A stretch of 64,000 nucleotides of DNA, from contig NZ_CAXBIB010000001.1 in NCBI RefSeq assembly GCF_963975745.1, positions 1 through 64,000 on the forward strand, read 5' to 3'. The notes beneath the pieces are model-generated. The model did no database searches. It was not told the DNA's origin and was given only the letters and a program-made list of their open reading frames with translations. A program made the position numbers and the translations under genes. This DNA comes from Parvibaculum sp963975745. GTDB lineage: Bacteria > Pseudomonadota > Alphaproteobacteria > Parvibaculales > Parvibaculaceae. Positions within the stretch are counted from its first letter, which is position 1, and each line of letters opens with the position of its first letter. Of this stretch, positions 1 through 6,870 are shown piece by piece.

Positions 1-1
1 C

Positions 2-140
2 GGCACGATGGATCACGGCACCATGGACCACGGCACAATGGATCACGGCACGATGAACCACGGCACGATGAACCACGGCACGATGGACCACGGAACGATG
101 GACCACGGCACCATGGATCACGACACCATGGACCGCGGCA
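2..140 (+). repeat. 15-bp in-frame tandem repeat (MDHGT/MNHGT)
   Basis: Near-identical 15-base units (atggatcacggcacg type) are repeated about nine times and run off the left edge. They encode the Met/His-rich linker of CopA. The near-identity at nucleotide level suggests recent expansion or contraction. Confidence 0.9.
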
Positions 141-751
141 CGATGAACCATGCCGACCATGCGGATCATGCATCCGCCTCATCCGTCGCCGCGCGCCCGG
201 TCGGCTGGACTTCCGGCTTTCCGCCGGACGCGAAACTGCTGGCCTATGCCGACCTGCGCGGCCTGCGCCCCAATCCCGACAATGCGGCGCCCACCCGCAG
301 CATCGAGATGCGCCTGACCGGCAACATGGAACGCTATGTCTGGACGCTCGACGAGGCGCGTTTCGGCGAAGCCCCGCCGCTGCGCGTGCGCTATGGCGAG
401 CGCGTCCGCCTGACCTTCGTCAACGAGACGATGATGGCGCATCCGATGCATCTGCACGGCATGTTCTTCGAACTGGAAAACGGCAGCCCGGATCGCCGCC
501 CGCTGAAGGACACCGTCATCGTGCCGCCCGGGCAGTCGGTCTCGGTCGTCCTGACCGCGCGCGAGGTCGGCGCCTGGCCGCTGCATTGCCATCTGCTCTA
601 TCACATGGTCTCGGGCATGATGACGGCCTTCATCGTCGAACCGCCCGAAACCGCCGCGAGCGCCATCACGCCCGACGGCGCCATCCTGCCGATCGGCGTC
701 ACGAAAGACGGCGCGGCGCACGCGGCCCATGCCGGCCATGGGAGCATGTGA
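2..751 (+). CDS. copA: Copper-resistance multicopper oxidase CopA, C-terminal part (5' end outside window)
   Basis: This is the C-terminal part of a periplasmic multicopper oxidase of the CopA/PcoA type, which oxidises and sequesters copper. The reading frame is open to the window edge, so the gene starts upstream and the first ATG seen is internal. About nine tandem five-residue repeats (MDHGT or MNHGT) form a Met/His-rich copper-binding linker. The last cupredoxin domain follows, with HPMHLHG and the closing HCHLLYHMVSGMM cluster that supplies type 1 and trinuclear copper ligands. The stop TGA overlaps the ATG of copB (TGATG), so the two genes are probably translationally coupled. The family is clear; the missing N-terminus hides the Tat signal and the first copper sites. 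Confidence 0.9.
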   Translation, partial: GTMDHGTMDHGTMDHGTMNHGTMNHGTMDHGTMDHGTMDHDTMDRGTMNHADHADHASASSVAARPVGWTSGFPPDAKLLAYADLRGLRPNPDNAAPTRSIEMRLTGNMERYVWTLDEARFGEAPPLRVRYGERVRLTFVNETMMAHPMHLHGMFFELENGSPDRRPLKDTVIVPPGQSVSVVLTAREVGAWPLHCHLLYHMVSGMMTAFIVEPPETAASAITPDGAILPIGVTKDGAAHAAHAGHGSM

Positions 752-1473
752 TGAAGAACATTCTTGTCCCCACGCTCGCACTGATCCTTGCCATCGCCGT
801 CCCGGCTTTCGCCCGCGCCGAAGAACCGGCAGTTGTGCATGACGCGCATGAAGCGATGCTCTTCAATCGCATTCAGCTCGAGGTCGATTATGCCGACCGG
901 CATGGCGGCCTCTGGAACGGCCATCTCGACGGCTGGATCGGCGGCGATGTCGACCGTCTCTGGATCCGCGCCGCCGGCGAGATCGCCGATGGCGAGGTCG
1001 AGAAGGCCGAACTGCAGCTCTTCTACGGCCGCAACGTCCATCCCTTCTGGGACCTGCTGGTCGGCGTCCGTCAGGATGTCGAGCCGGACGACGAAACATG
1101 GCTCGCCGCCGGCGTGGTCGGCCTCGCGCCCTATTTCTTCGAGACCGAAGCGACCGCATGGCTTTCGACAGAAGGCGATGTCGCGGCCCGCTTCGAACAG
1201 AGCCTCGACATTCCGGTCACGCAGAAACTGATCGCCGAACCGCATCTCGAACTGAACCTCTACGCGCAGGACATGCCGAAACGCGGTATCGGCGCCGGCT
1301 TCAGCAGCATCGAGGCCGGCCTGCAACTGCGCTACGAGATCACGCGCAAATTCGCGCCCTATCTGGATCTGGTCTGGGAACGCAAGCTCGGCGAAACCGC
1401 CTCGCTCGCGCGTGCCGCCGGCGACAGCGTCGACGACACGACGCTCCGCATCGGCCTGCGCACCTGGTTCTGA
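751..1473 (+). CDS. copB: Copper-resistance outer-membrane protein CopB
   Basis: Outer-membrane component of copper resistance, family CopB/PcoB, the usual partner of CopA. The product has about 240 residues. It starts with a signal peptide (MKNILVPTLALILAIAVPAFARA) and then reads as a beta-barrel with typical motifs: LQVDYADRHGG-like at the start, LFYGRNVHPFWDLLVGVRQD in the middle, RYEITRKFAPYLDLVWERK near the end, and a terminal aromatic (RTWF). The start ATG overlaps the copA stop by one base; a longer frame from 586 merely reads back into copA. Family members often have an N-terminal Met/His-rich stretch that is absent here, which fits the repeats being carried by CopA. The exact role of CopB is not settled in the family. 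Confidence 0.88.
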   Translation: MKNILVPTLALILAIAVPAFARAEEPAVVHDAHEAMLFNRIQLEVDYADRHGGLWNGHLDGWIGGDVDRLWIRAAGEIADGEVEKAELQLFYGRNVHPFWDLLVGVRQDVEPDDETWLAAGVVGLAPYFFETEATAWLSTEGDVAARFEQSLDIPVTQKLIAEPHLELNLYAQDMPKRGIGAGFSSIEAGLQLRYEITRKFAPYLDLVWERKLGETASLARAAGDSVDDTTLRIGLRTWF

Positions 1474-1980
1474 GGCGAGCGATGCCCCTTCGATCCCTCT
1501 CCCCTGCGGGGAGAGGGGTGAGAGGACAGAAGAAAAGGTCCAGTGGACCTTTTCGTCCCCGAACGCCTGTTAGCTATCTCCCCGGTACAAACACCCTGGG
1601 GGCGGGTCGGAATTTGCGAGCGGTAGCGAGCAAATTACGGGGCGGGGGCACGACGCTCAATCTGATCCTCACCGTTTCACAAATTCTCGGTGTCACCCCG
1701 GGGTTTGTCCCCGGGGCCCACGCGCGGTGCCTCCTGCCGCAGCAGTCAATGACGCCCGAGCCCGCTCCCTCCGCATCGTCATTGCCGGGCCGGCGCAAAG
1801 CGCCGTGACCCGGCAACCCGGAAGGCGCGGCACAAGCCGCACCGTCCCGCCTCGCAAGGAATCTTCCTGCGGACGAAACGCCGCGCGCGCCCCACCACAG
1901 ATGTCAACCCGGCGAAAGCCAAAGCAGCGCACCCACGAATTTGTTGAATCTTCTCGTAGGTCGGCGAAGCGCCTCCGCGC
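1474..1980. other. Gene-free stretch holding several dispersed hairpin repeats
   Basis: No convincing gene lies in these 507 bases. The stretch holds at least three unrelated palindromes: ctctcccc-tg-cggggagagg near 1498, a CCCCGGGG/CCCCGGGG element at about 1697-1719, and a TTGCCGGG...CCCGGCAA hairpin at 1781-1817. These are types of dispersed intergenic elements seen in many alphaproteobacterial genomes. It separates the cop genes from the AT-richer cassette to the right. Confidence 0.7.
1778..1819. repeat. Dispersed TTGCCGGG/CCCGGCAA hairpin, copy 1
   Basis: The outer arms are attgccggg and cccggcaa, with a nested inner hairpin GGCGC-aaa-GCGCC. The flanks cgtcattgccggg and cgtgacccggcaa recur at 42815-42856, so this is a repeated element and not a one-off terminator. 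Confidence 0.75.
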
Positions 1981-2403
1981 TCAGATTAGTTTTCTGAAAA
2001 TCTTTATAACTTGACCGTACTCAGGCCCGTTCAATTCCGGCAAATCGTGCGAAAGATCAATGTTCCGACCAAGCTTGCTGGTCCACCTTCCGCTACTGAG
2101 CAGTCGTGCAGCATGAGTAGGTTGACCGGCCAGTGCGTAAAGCGCCACCTTCTTGTATCCGCGTTCTACTGATGCAGAGGTTGTTTCTTCCCAACCGTCA
2201 GCCTCAAACCAATCTTCAAAGGCTTCCATTGTGGTTTTGCCACGGGCATCCATTGGCCAGAATGCGCGGGAAGTAGGCCACCAAAACCGCCTATTGTCTT
2301 CGAAGGCCCAAGCTATGCAGTTGTAGCGATCATCTTGCGGACTTGTGATTTTCTTAGCCACGTCTGTCAGAAGTGGAAAGGCTTGGCTAAATTGAGTAGC
2401 CAT
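1981..2403 (-). CDS. DUF7689-like hypothetical protein
   Basis: A 140-residue soluble protein with no signal peptide or membrane segment. It shows the pattern I associate with DUF7689: YNCIAWAFED near residue 28, a WWPTSRAFWP tryptophan/proline cluster, a GYKKVALYAL segment, and THAARLLSSGRWTSKLG toward the C-terminus. The conserved Cys in YNCIAWA and the His in THAAR could be catalytic, but the biochemical function is unknown. I chose the ATG at 2403 because it overlaps the upstream gene by 17 bases, which suggests coupling; a longer frame to 2430 exists. It is the last gene of a three-gene minus-strand cassette that is AT-richer than its surroundings, which suggests lateral acquisition. Confidence 0.65.
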   Translation of the reverse strand: MATQFSQAFPLLTDVAKKITSPQDDRYNCIAWAFEDNRRFWWPTSRAFWPMDARGKTTMEAFEDWFEADGWEETTSASVERGYKKVALYALAGQPTHAARLLSSGRWTSKLGRNIDLSHDLPELNGPEYGQVIKIFRKLI

Positions 2404-2812
2404 TTCGCTCGCCCCAAGCGATCCAAGCATCGGTCATCGCTTGGATGTCGCCAACCGCTGATTGTGTGTAAGGACGCTCTTTGCCGACTTCCAACCTATT
2501 TTCGTTGAGTGCATCATCAAGCGCCCAAACCAACAATGACGGCCCGGTTTTCAGTTCTGACAAAATGAGCGGCGCGACTAAATTCGCATTTTCCACTATC
2601 GCTCTAAAGCTCGGGTGATCCGTAATCTCCTCCGGATCAGACAAAAAAGCCGTCTCGCTTTTCCAGCGCCTTAAAATTGCATAGAACGATGCAATGAAAT
2701 CGTTTGGAGAAGGAACATAGCGACCACTTGAACGCGACGACGATGACAGTTGTGCTCGCCCGGTATACCGACCATTTGCCCCAATCGTTGTATTTAAAGC
2801 AAGGCTTCGCAT
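2387..2812 (-). CDS. Hypothetical protein, middle gene of AT-rich cassette
   Basis: A 141-residue protein with no recognised domain. The N-terminal 35 residues are Ser/Arg-rich and low in complexity. The rest looks helical, with SFYAILRRWKSETAFLSDPEEI, IVENANLVAPLILSELKT, SLLVWALDDAL and the closing TDAWIAWGERNGYSI. That W..WG..NGY ending is a pattern I have seen in small hypothetical proteins encoded beside DUF7689 genes, but this rests on memory and not on a search. It starts 3 bases after the stop of the upstream gene and overlaps the downstream start by 17 bases, so the three genes very probably form one transcript. Function unknown. Confidence 0.6.
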   Translation of the reverse strand: MRSLALNTTIGANGRYTGRAQLSSSSRSSGRYVPSPNDFIASFYAILRRWKSETAFLSDPEEITDHPSFRAIVENANLVAPLILSELKTGPSLLVWALDDALNENRLEVGKERPYTQSAVGDIQAMTDAWIAWGERNGYSI

Positions 2813-2815
2813 CTG

Positions 2816-3187
2816 TTATTTGCTTCCCCCCTTGGCCTCTTCGACTCGATCGAGTAGCCAACGCGCTAAGTTCTCCGCAGACTGAACAGACAGAAAAACA
2901 TCACATGCCATCTCCCGCACGATTGAACCACGTGAAATCTGCTTCTCAACTATCTCGTCGCCCAAAGTGCCCGTGTGGTCGCTGATTTTCTCAATTCGAA
3001 AAACCTGGCGCCGAGGAATAGCCGCTCTTTCAGCGTAGAGCACAAAGTGAACCATCCCGTTTGGCGTGAGACTTCCCAATGCGCCGTCGGCCCATATTAC
3101 ACCAAAATTATGGGATTTTATGTAGTCAATAGCGACTTCGTCGTCAGAAGGCTTGAGCTTTGGATCAAGCCATGCTTCGTCGGTCAT
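2816..3187 (-). CDS. Hypothetical protein, first gene of AT-rich cassette
   Basis: A 123-residue protein without recognised domain, signal peptide or membrane segment. Distinctive stretches are VIWADGALGSLTPNGMVHF, LYAERAAIPRRQVFRIE and ISRGSIVREMACDVFLS, followed by an amphipathic ending NLARWLLDRVEEAK. I chose the ATG at 3187 (MTDEAWLD); the open frame to 3250 would add an Arg-rich leader with no sign of conservation. A TATAAC-like -10 lies at about 3240-3245, some 53 bases upstream, but no clear -35 goes with it. It is the leader of the cassette with the two genes that follow at 2812 and 2403. Function unknown. Confidence 0.6.
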   Translation of the reverse strand: MTDEAWLDPKLKPSDDEVAIDYIKSHNFGVIWADGALGSLTPNGMVHFVLYAERAAIPRRQVFRIEKISDHTGTLGDEIVEKQISRGSIVREMACDVFLSVQSAENLARWLLDRVEEAKGGSK

Positions 3188-3490
3188 CAGATATCTGCAT
3201 CCTAGATGCGTGCGCAAGCCAACCCAGCGTCTGCGCACTGTTATAAACACTCATTTAGGCAGAATCGACCCTAACGCCGTGTTTAAGTGTCCACAAAATT
3301 ATGAGTTCCACAAGCAGTGTGGGTCCCAGAATTCGGTCGCAATAGCTCATACCGCCGCCATTCTCCTCGGTTTTTGCGGCGGCGATCGACGAATCCGACG
3401 ATGCGCTGAGGTGCGCCAAATCGTCCCAAACCCAAAATCGTGAGTCGAGCTTTCGTGGGGTAATATTGACGCAATCCAAAACCCCACCCC
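3188..3490. other. AT-rich gap between the cassette and the DUF3883 gene
   Basis: Two overlapping minus-strand frames (3255-3494 and 3283-3474) are open here, but neither product resembles anything I know. The first has a GTG that overlaps the stop of the DUF3883 gene (GTGA), so a small coupled gene cannot be excluded. The base composition matches the cassette and not the host, so this may be the end of the acquired segment or a decayed remnant. Confidence 0.4.
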
Positions 3491-4330
3491 TCACCGAAAC
3501 GACGCCTTGTAGTTTGCCGCTTCGAGGATCAGCGCATTCTCCAGCGGCGGCGCGATCTCGAACGCCCGCGGTGCGCGCGCGAAATCATAGAGCCGGAAAA
3601 TCCGGAACCCCTCCGGCCGCTCCTCGGCGAAATTCTTTTCATTGCGCGACAGGAAGAACGGCGTCTGTTCGCCGCCGGTCGTCGTCTTGACTTCGAGATA
3701 GCGCTCCGCGCCGCGCGCGGTGAACGAAAGAATGTCGTAGCCGGCGCCGTCGCCTTCCTCCTGCGCCACCCATTTGACCTTGCGCGCGAGATCGTCGCGG
3801 CCCGCCGCGCGCAGCCGCGCCTCCTCGGATTTCAAAACCCGCTCCTCGCCAAGCCGCCCAAGCGCGCGGTTGCGCTCGTCGCGCGCCGCCGGATCGAATT
3901 TGCGCACGAGCCGGGCGAGGGCAGGGTGGGCATCTTCGGGCCGCTCGATCTTGGCCGGCGCCTCGCCGATGAACAGCGCGCCTTGTTCGGCCAGCGCCGT
4001 TTCCTTCGTGGGCAGCGGCAGCACGAAATCCGCACGCCGGTCGAGAAACCGTTCGACGCCGTCGAGCAGCGCCTTCTGGAAATTGACCATCGGCTTGTAG
4101 CCGGCGATCCAGGGCTCGCCGAGCGACATCAGCACGGCGCTGATATTCTGATGCTTGAATTCGATCGAGCCTTTCGAGCGCCCGGTCAGCTTCTGCAATT
4201 CGGCATTGCGCTGCGCCTTGACGTAAGGCTCGCCGCGAAGCTCCCTGTCGCGCATGTCGAAATAGTCGGCGACGATCAGGTCGATCTCCTGCTCGTTCCA
4301 GTCCTCGCCCGTCCGGTCGTTCGCCGCCAT
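3491..4330 (-). CDS. DUF3883 domain protein, probable PD-(D/E)XK nuclease fold
   Basis: A 279-residue cytoplasmic protein. The N-terminal half (WNEQEIDLIVADYFDM, then RSKGSIEFKHQNISAVLMSLG) is a helical region often seen before this domain. The C-terminal half carries the DUF3883 signature: LGEERVLKSEEARL, GYDILSF, then RYLEVKTTTGGEQTPFFLS, which fits the D...ExK arrangement of restriction-like nucleases. Such domains are common in defence and DNA-modification loci, and this gene stands next to an AT-rich cassette. Its own composition is GC-rich like the host, so the association may be accidental. The ATG at 4330 follows a GGGGGACGG purine run; an ATG at 4345 is also open. No methylase or helicase partner is visible nearby. 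Confidence 0.75.
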   Translation of the reverse strand: MAANDRTGEDWNEQEIDLIVADYFDMRDRELRGEPYVKAQRNAELQKLTGRSKGSIEFKHQNISAVLMSLGEPWIAGYKPMVNFQKALLDGVERFLDRRADFVLPLPTKETALAEQGALFIGEAPAKIERPEDAHPALARLVRKFDPAARDERNRALGRLGEERVLKSEEARLRAAGRDDLARKVKWVAQEEGDGAGYDILSFTARGAERYLEVKTTTGGEQTPFFLSRNEKNFAEERPEGFRIFRLYDFARAPRAFEIAPPLENALILEAANYKASFR

Positions 4331-4590
4331 CCGTCCCCCGCGCATCGAGAGGCCAGGCTAGGCGGATCGTCTGAGGCTGTAAAATGAGATGGGGGCACCT
4401 GTCCCCCTGCGGCCGTTGCGCACCGTTCCCGTCCCCCGGAAATGTACCGTTCCGGCACATTCCGGCGCACGCCCCTGTGCACATCCGGAACAGTCGCCGC
4501 GCGCAAAGGGACATCCGGGAGAGACCGCGCCGGCACCGGCGCCGTCACACGCCCGGTCTGCCGGCGCTCGCGCCGGCGGTCCGAAGGCCG

Positions 4591-4629
4591 TTTGTGACAG
4601 TTTTTTGACAGTTCCGTGACAGAGGGGGG
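4591..4629. repeat. Iteron-like array: three TGACAG units, 11-bp period (copy 1)
   Basis: The sequence reads tttgTGACAGtttttTGACAGttccgTGACAGaggggggt, three direct units one helical turn apart followed by a G-run. The same arrangement recurs at 48137-48175, and a degenerate two-unit version (GACAGT at 4722 and 4733) lies about 130 bases to the right. Confidence 0.8.
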
Positions 4630-4757
4630 TGCACGGCTGTGCCGCTCTGCGTGAACGGCGTGGAAATCCGACGCAAGTTGCTGAAACCGTTGCGCTTTCC
4701 GGCGCTGCCCCGGGGTTTTGCGACAGTACGATGACAGTCCGTGCCGTCAGGCAATGA

Positions 4758-4795
4758 AAAACCGGGGCGGCGCGCTGGGCGCCGGCCCCGGTTTT
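4758..4795 (-). terminator. Intrinsic terminator of the M23 peptidase-bactofilin operon
   Basis: Perfect 11-bp stem AAAACCGGGGC / GCCCCGGTTTT with a GC-rich loop, starting 34 bases beyond the bactofilin stop. Read on the minus strand it ends in TTTTTC. It could also work on the plus strand. Confidence 0.8.
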
Positions 4796-4828
4796 GCCGT
4801 TCTCCCCCCGAAGAACGGTGTTGCTGTG

Positions 4829-5401
4829 CTACTGCGCGGCCGGCCGCTTGACGACGACGCCGCCATCATTGACCACCACCGGGCTGTCGCCGGGGGCGGC
4901 GCGCGGCGCCGGGCGCGGCGCGTCGGCCGGACCGCCGCTATTGGCCGGTTTCGGCGGCTGGCGCAGGCTGGCGCCCGACGAGGCCTGGCCGATCGGATCG
5001 TCCGAATGGCGGCAATTGCCTTCGAAAAAGGCGCCGGTCTCGACCGCCAGCGCTTCATGCAGGATGTCGCCCTCGACATGGCAGGTCGAGGAAAGCTGCA
5101 CCCGGCGGCCCCGGATCGTGCCCATGACGCGGCCGCGGATCACGATATCCTCGGCGACGATCTCGCCGGTGATCGAGGCCTTTTCGCCGATGGTCAGCGA
5201 CTGGCTGCGAATGTCGCCTTCGACGGTGCCGTCGACCTGGATATCGCCGGTCGCGGTCAGATTGCCATGGACCACCAGATCGCCGGAGATGATCGACGGC
5301 ACGCTACGCGTGCCGGGGCGCTTGCCCGGAATGGGGGCGGGAGCCGCCATTGCGGGGGCTGCTGCCTTGTCGGTGTCTCTATCCTTGCTTCGCGAAAACA
5401 T
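4829..5401 (-). CDS. Bactofilin family polymer protein
   Basis: Bactofilin (DUF583), which self-assembles into filaments at the inner face of the membrane and guides local wall synthesis. The product has 190 residues. The Pro/Ala-rich N-terminus is disordered, the core (about residues 35-135) shows the right-handed beta-helix repeat pattern (IISGDLVVHGNLTATGDIQV, DGTVEGDIRSQSLTIGEKA, ITGEIVAEDIVIRGRVMGT), and the tail is Pro/Ala-rich with the ending GGVVVKRPAAQ. A Cys sits in STCHVEGDI and another in GNCRHSDD. The ATG at 5401 lies inside the end of the M23 peptidase gene (23-base overlap), so the two are co-translated. This pairing is known in other bacteria, where the bactofilin positions the peptidase. 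Confidence 0.92.
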   Translation of the reverse strand: MFSRSKDRDTDKAAAPAMAAPAPIPGKRPGTRSVPSIISGDLVVHGNLTATGDIQVDGTVEGDIRSQSLTIGEKASITGEIVAEDIVIRGRVMGTIRGRRVQLSSTCHVEGDILHEALAVETGAFFEGNCRHSDDPIGQASSGASLRQPPKPANSGGPADAPRPAPRAAPGDSPVVVNDGGVVVKRPAAQ

Positions 5402-6770
5402 AATGCCCTGCCTCAATGAACTTGGAGGGGTTGCGAACGATACCGTCGAACCAGACCTCATAGTGAAGATGGGGCCCGCTGCTGCGGCCAGAAGACCCTA
5501 CTTTGCCGATGATCTCCCGGAATGCAACTTTCTGGCCAGTTTTGACGTTCATGCGGCCAAGATGCCCGTAGCGGGTCCGGAAGCCGTTGCCGTGGTCGAT
5601 TTCGATGAGGCGGCCATAGCCGCCGCGCCAGCCGGCAAAGGTCACCGTGCCGGCGCCGGGCGCATAGACGATCTCGCCATACGGCGCCGCCAGATCCTCG
5701 CCCGAATGGAAGGCCATGCGGCCGTTGAAGGGGTCGCGGCGCGACCCGTAGCTGCTGGTCCGCCGGTAATTGACCAGCGGTTCCGCAAGCGGCATTTTCG
5801 CAATGGATTCCTCAAGATCGGCCAATGTCTTGAGATTCTGGCTGACCCTGTAAAGCTGCTTGCCGAAGCCGTTGTCGCTGGTCCCGCCGGCCAGCGCCTC
5901 ATGGTCGGCCAGGTCGATGAAGGGACCGCCCTGGGCGCTGCTGTCGGCCTTGCGGCGGCGCTCGATCAGCACCTCGGGGTCGATCACCTTGGTCATGCCG
6001 ATGATCGATTTCAGCTCCCGGACGCGCCGGTCGGTCACTTCCTCGATATTGTTGATCAGCGTCTGCTGCGCCCGGTCGATCTGGGCCAGCCGGGTGTCGA
6101 TCTGCGCCACGGTGCCGTTCCGGGTGTCGCCGGCCAGCCCGGTCAGCTCGCTGAGCCCGGCAAGATCGACCGTGCCGCCGACATTCTCGTCGGCATCGAT
6201 GATGAAACGGCCGGTATCGGCCATCCGGCGCGGCCCGGTGGTGGTGTCGGCGAGATCCGGCGCACTCGAATGCCGCTCGACCCGCATCAGCACCTTGTTG
6301 CCGCGTTCGGCCCCGGCCGTGCTGCCGGTCGTGGCCGCATGGCGCTGGCGCATCGTCTCGAGCAGGGAACTGGCGGTCTGGCGCTGGCTCATCAGCGCGG
6401 CGAGCTGGCGGTGCTTGTCTTCGAGCTGCATGGTCGTGGCCAGGAACCGCTCCTCGGTGATCACCAGCTGGCCGTTGAGCGCGTCATAGGCCGATTGCAG
6501 CTGCGCCATGCGTTCTTCATAGGCGCCCTGCATCTTGACCAGGCGGCGGTCCTTCGAAGCGATGATCTGCTCCTTGAACACCACATTGACCGAGGCGAAG
6601 GCGATCCAGCCGAAAAAGGCGAGCGCGATCGTCGCAAAGGCCGCCTGCGTCAGCGGCGACAGCGAAATGAACTGAACATGGCCGTGGCTACGGATATAGA
6701 TCTGCCGCTCCACATAATTGTGGCGCAGAAAATCTCGAACGCGTTCGGCCCATCCGGCCTTATGGTGCAT
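5379..6770 (-). CDS. Membrane-anchored M23 peptidase (DUF5930 type)
   Basis: Peptidoglycan endopeptidase of the LytM/M23 family, anchored in the inner membrane with its domain in the periplasm. The 463-residue product has a short basic cytoplasmic segment, one membrane segment (about residues 43-65, AFATIALAFFGWIAFASVNVVF), a long coiled-coil part (KMQGAYEERMAQLQSAYDAL onward), and a C-terminal M23 domain. The zinc and catalytic motifs are intact: HSGED, YGHLGRM and HLHYEVW. The ATG at 6770 (MHHKAGW) follows a GAGGGG purine run and fits the family; the frame is open to 6857. It overlaps the bactofilin gene and probably shares its terminator. Catalytic residues being present, it is likely an active hydrolase and not an EnvC-like activator. 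Confidence 0.92.
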   Translation of the reverse strand: MHHKAGWAERVRDFLRHNYVERQIYIRSHGHVQFISLSPLTQAAFATIALAFFGWIAFASVNVVFKEQIIASKDRRLVKMQGAYEERMAQLQSAYDALNGQLVITEERFLATTMQLEDKHRQLAALMSQRQTASSLLETMRQRHAATTGSTAGAERGNKVLMRVERHSSAPDLADTTTGPRRMADTGRFIIDADENVGGTVDLAGLSELTGLAGDTRNGTVAQIDTRLAQIDRAQQTLINNIEEVTDRRVRELKSIIGMTKVIDPEVLIERRRKADSSAQGGPFIDLADHEALAGGTSDNGFGKQLYRVSQNLKTLADLEESIAKMPLAEPLVNYRRTSSYGSRRDPFNGRMAFHSGEDLAAPYGEIVYAPGAGTVTFAGWRGGYGRLIEIDHGNGFRTRYGHLGRMNVKTGQKVAFREIIGKVGSSGRSSGPHLHYEVWFDGIVRNPSKFIEAGHYVFAKQG

Positions 6771-6870
6771 GCCCCTCAATGCCCCACGACCCCCCTCTGA
6801 ATTGCAGTCCCATCTCACCCAAATTGGGACAGGATTACAACATACCCGCCTTAACAATTGATGTTAATGG

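Larger units (their letters stand above)
4331..4828. other. Gene-free stretch with hairpins and TGACAG iterons
   Basis: No gene is supported here. The stretch holds a CCGGCG-ctcg-CGCCGG hairpin (4561-4576), an array of TGACAGTT units with 11-bp period (4591-4629), a weaker two-unit array (4721-4739), and the terminator of the bactofilin gene (4758-4795). Confidence 0.7.

Noticed and set aside
2924..2940. Second parS-like match (CCACGTGAAATC)
   Set aside because: Only about 11 of 16 bases match and the palindrome is broken; it lies inside an AT-rich gene.
3255..3494. 79-codon minus-strand frame between the cassette and DUF3883 gene
   Set aside because: No recognisable product; kept only as a note because its GTG overlaps the DUF3883 stop.
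4594..4624. TGACAG array as a CRISPR or plasmid origin
   Set aside because: Units are only 6-8 bases with 5-base or shorter gaps; there are no spacers, cas genes or rep gene.
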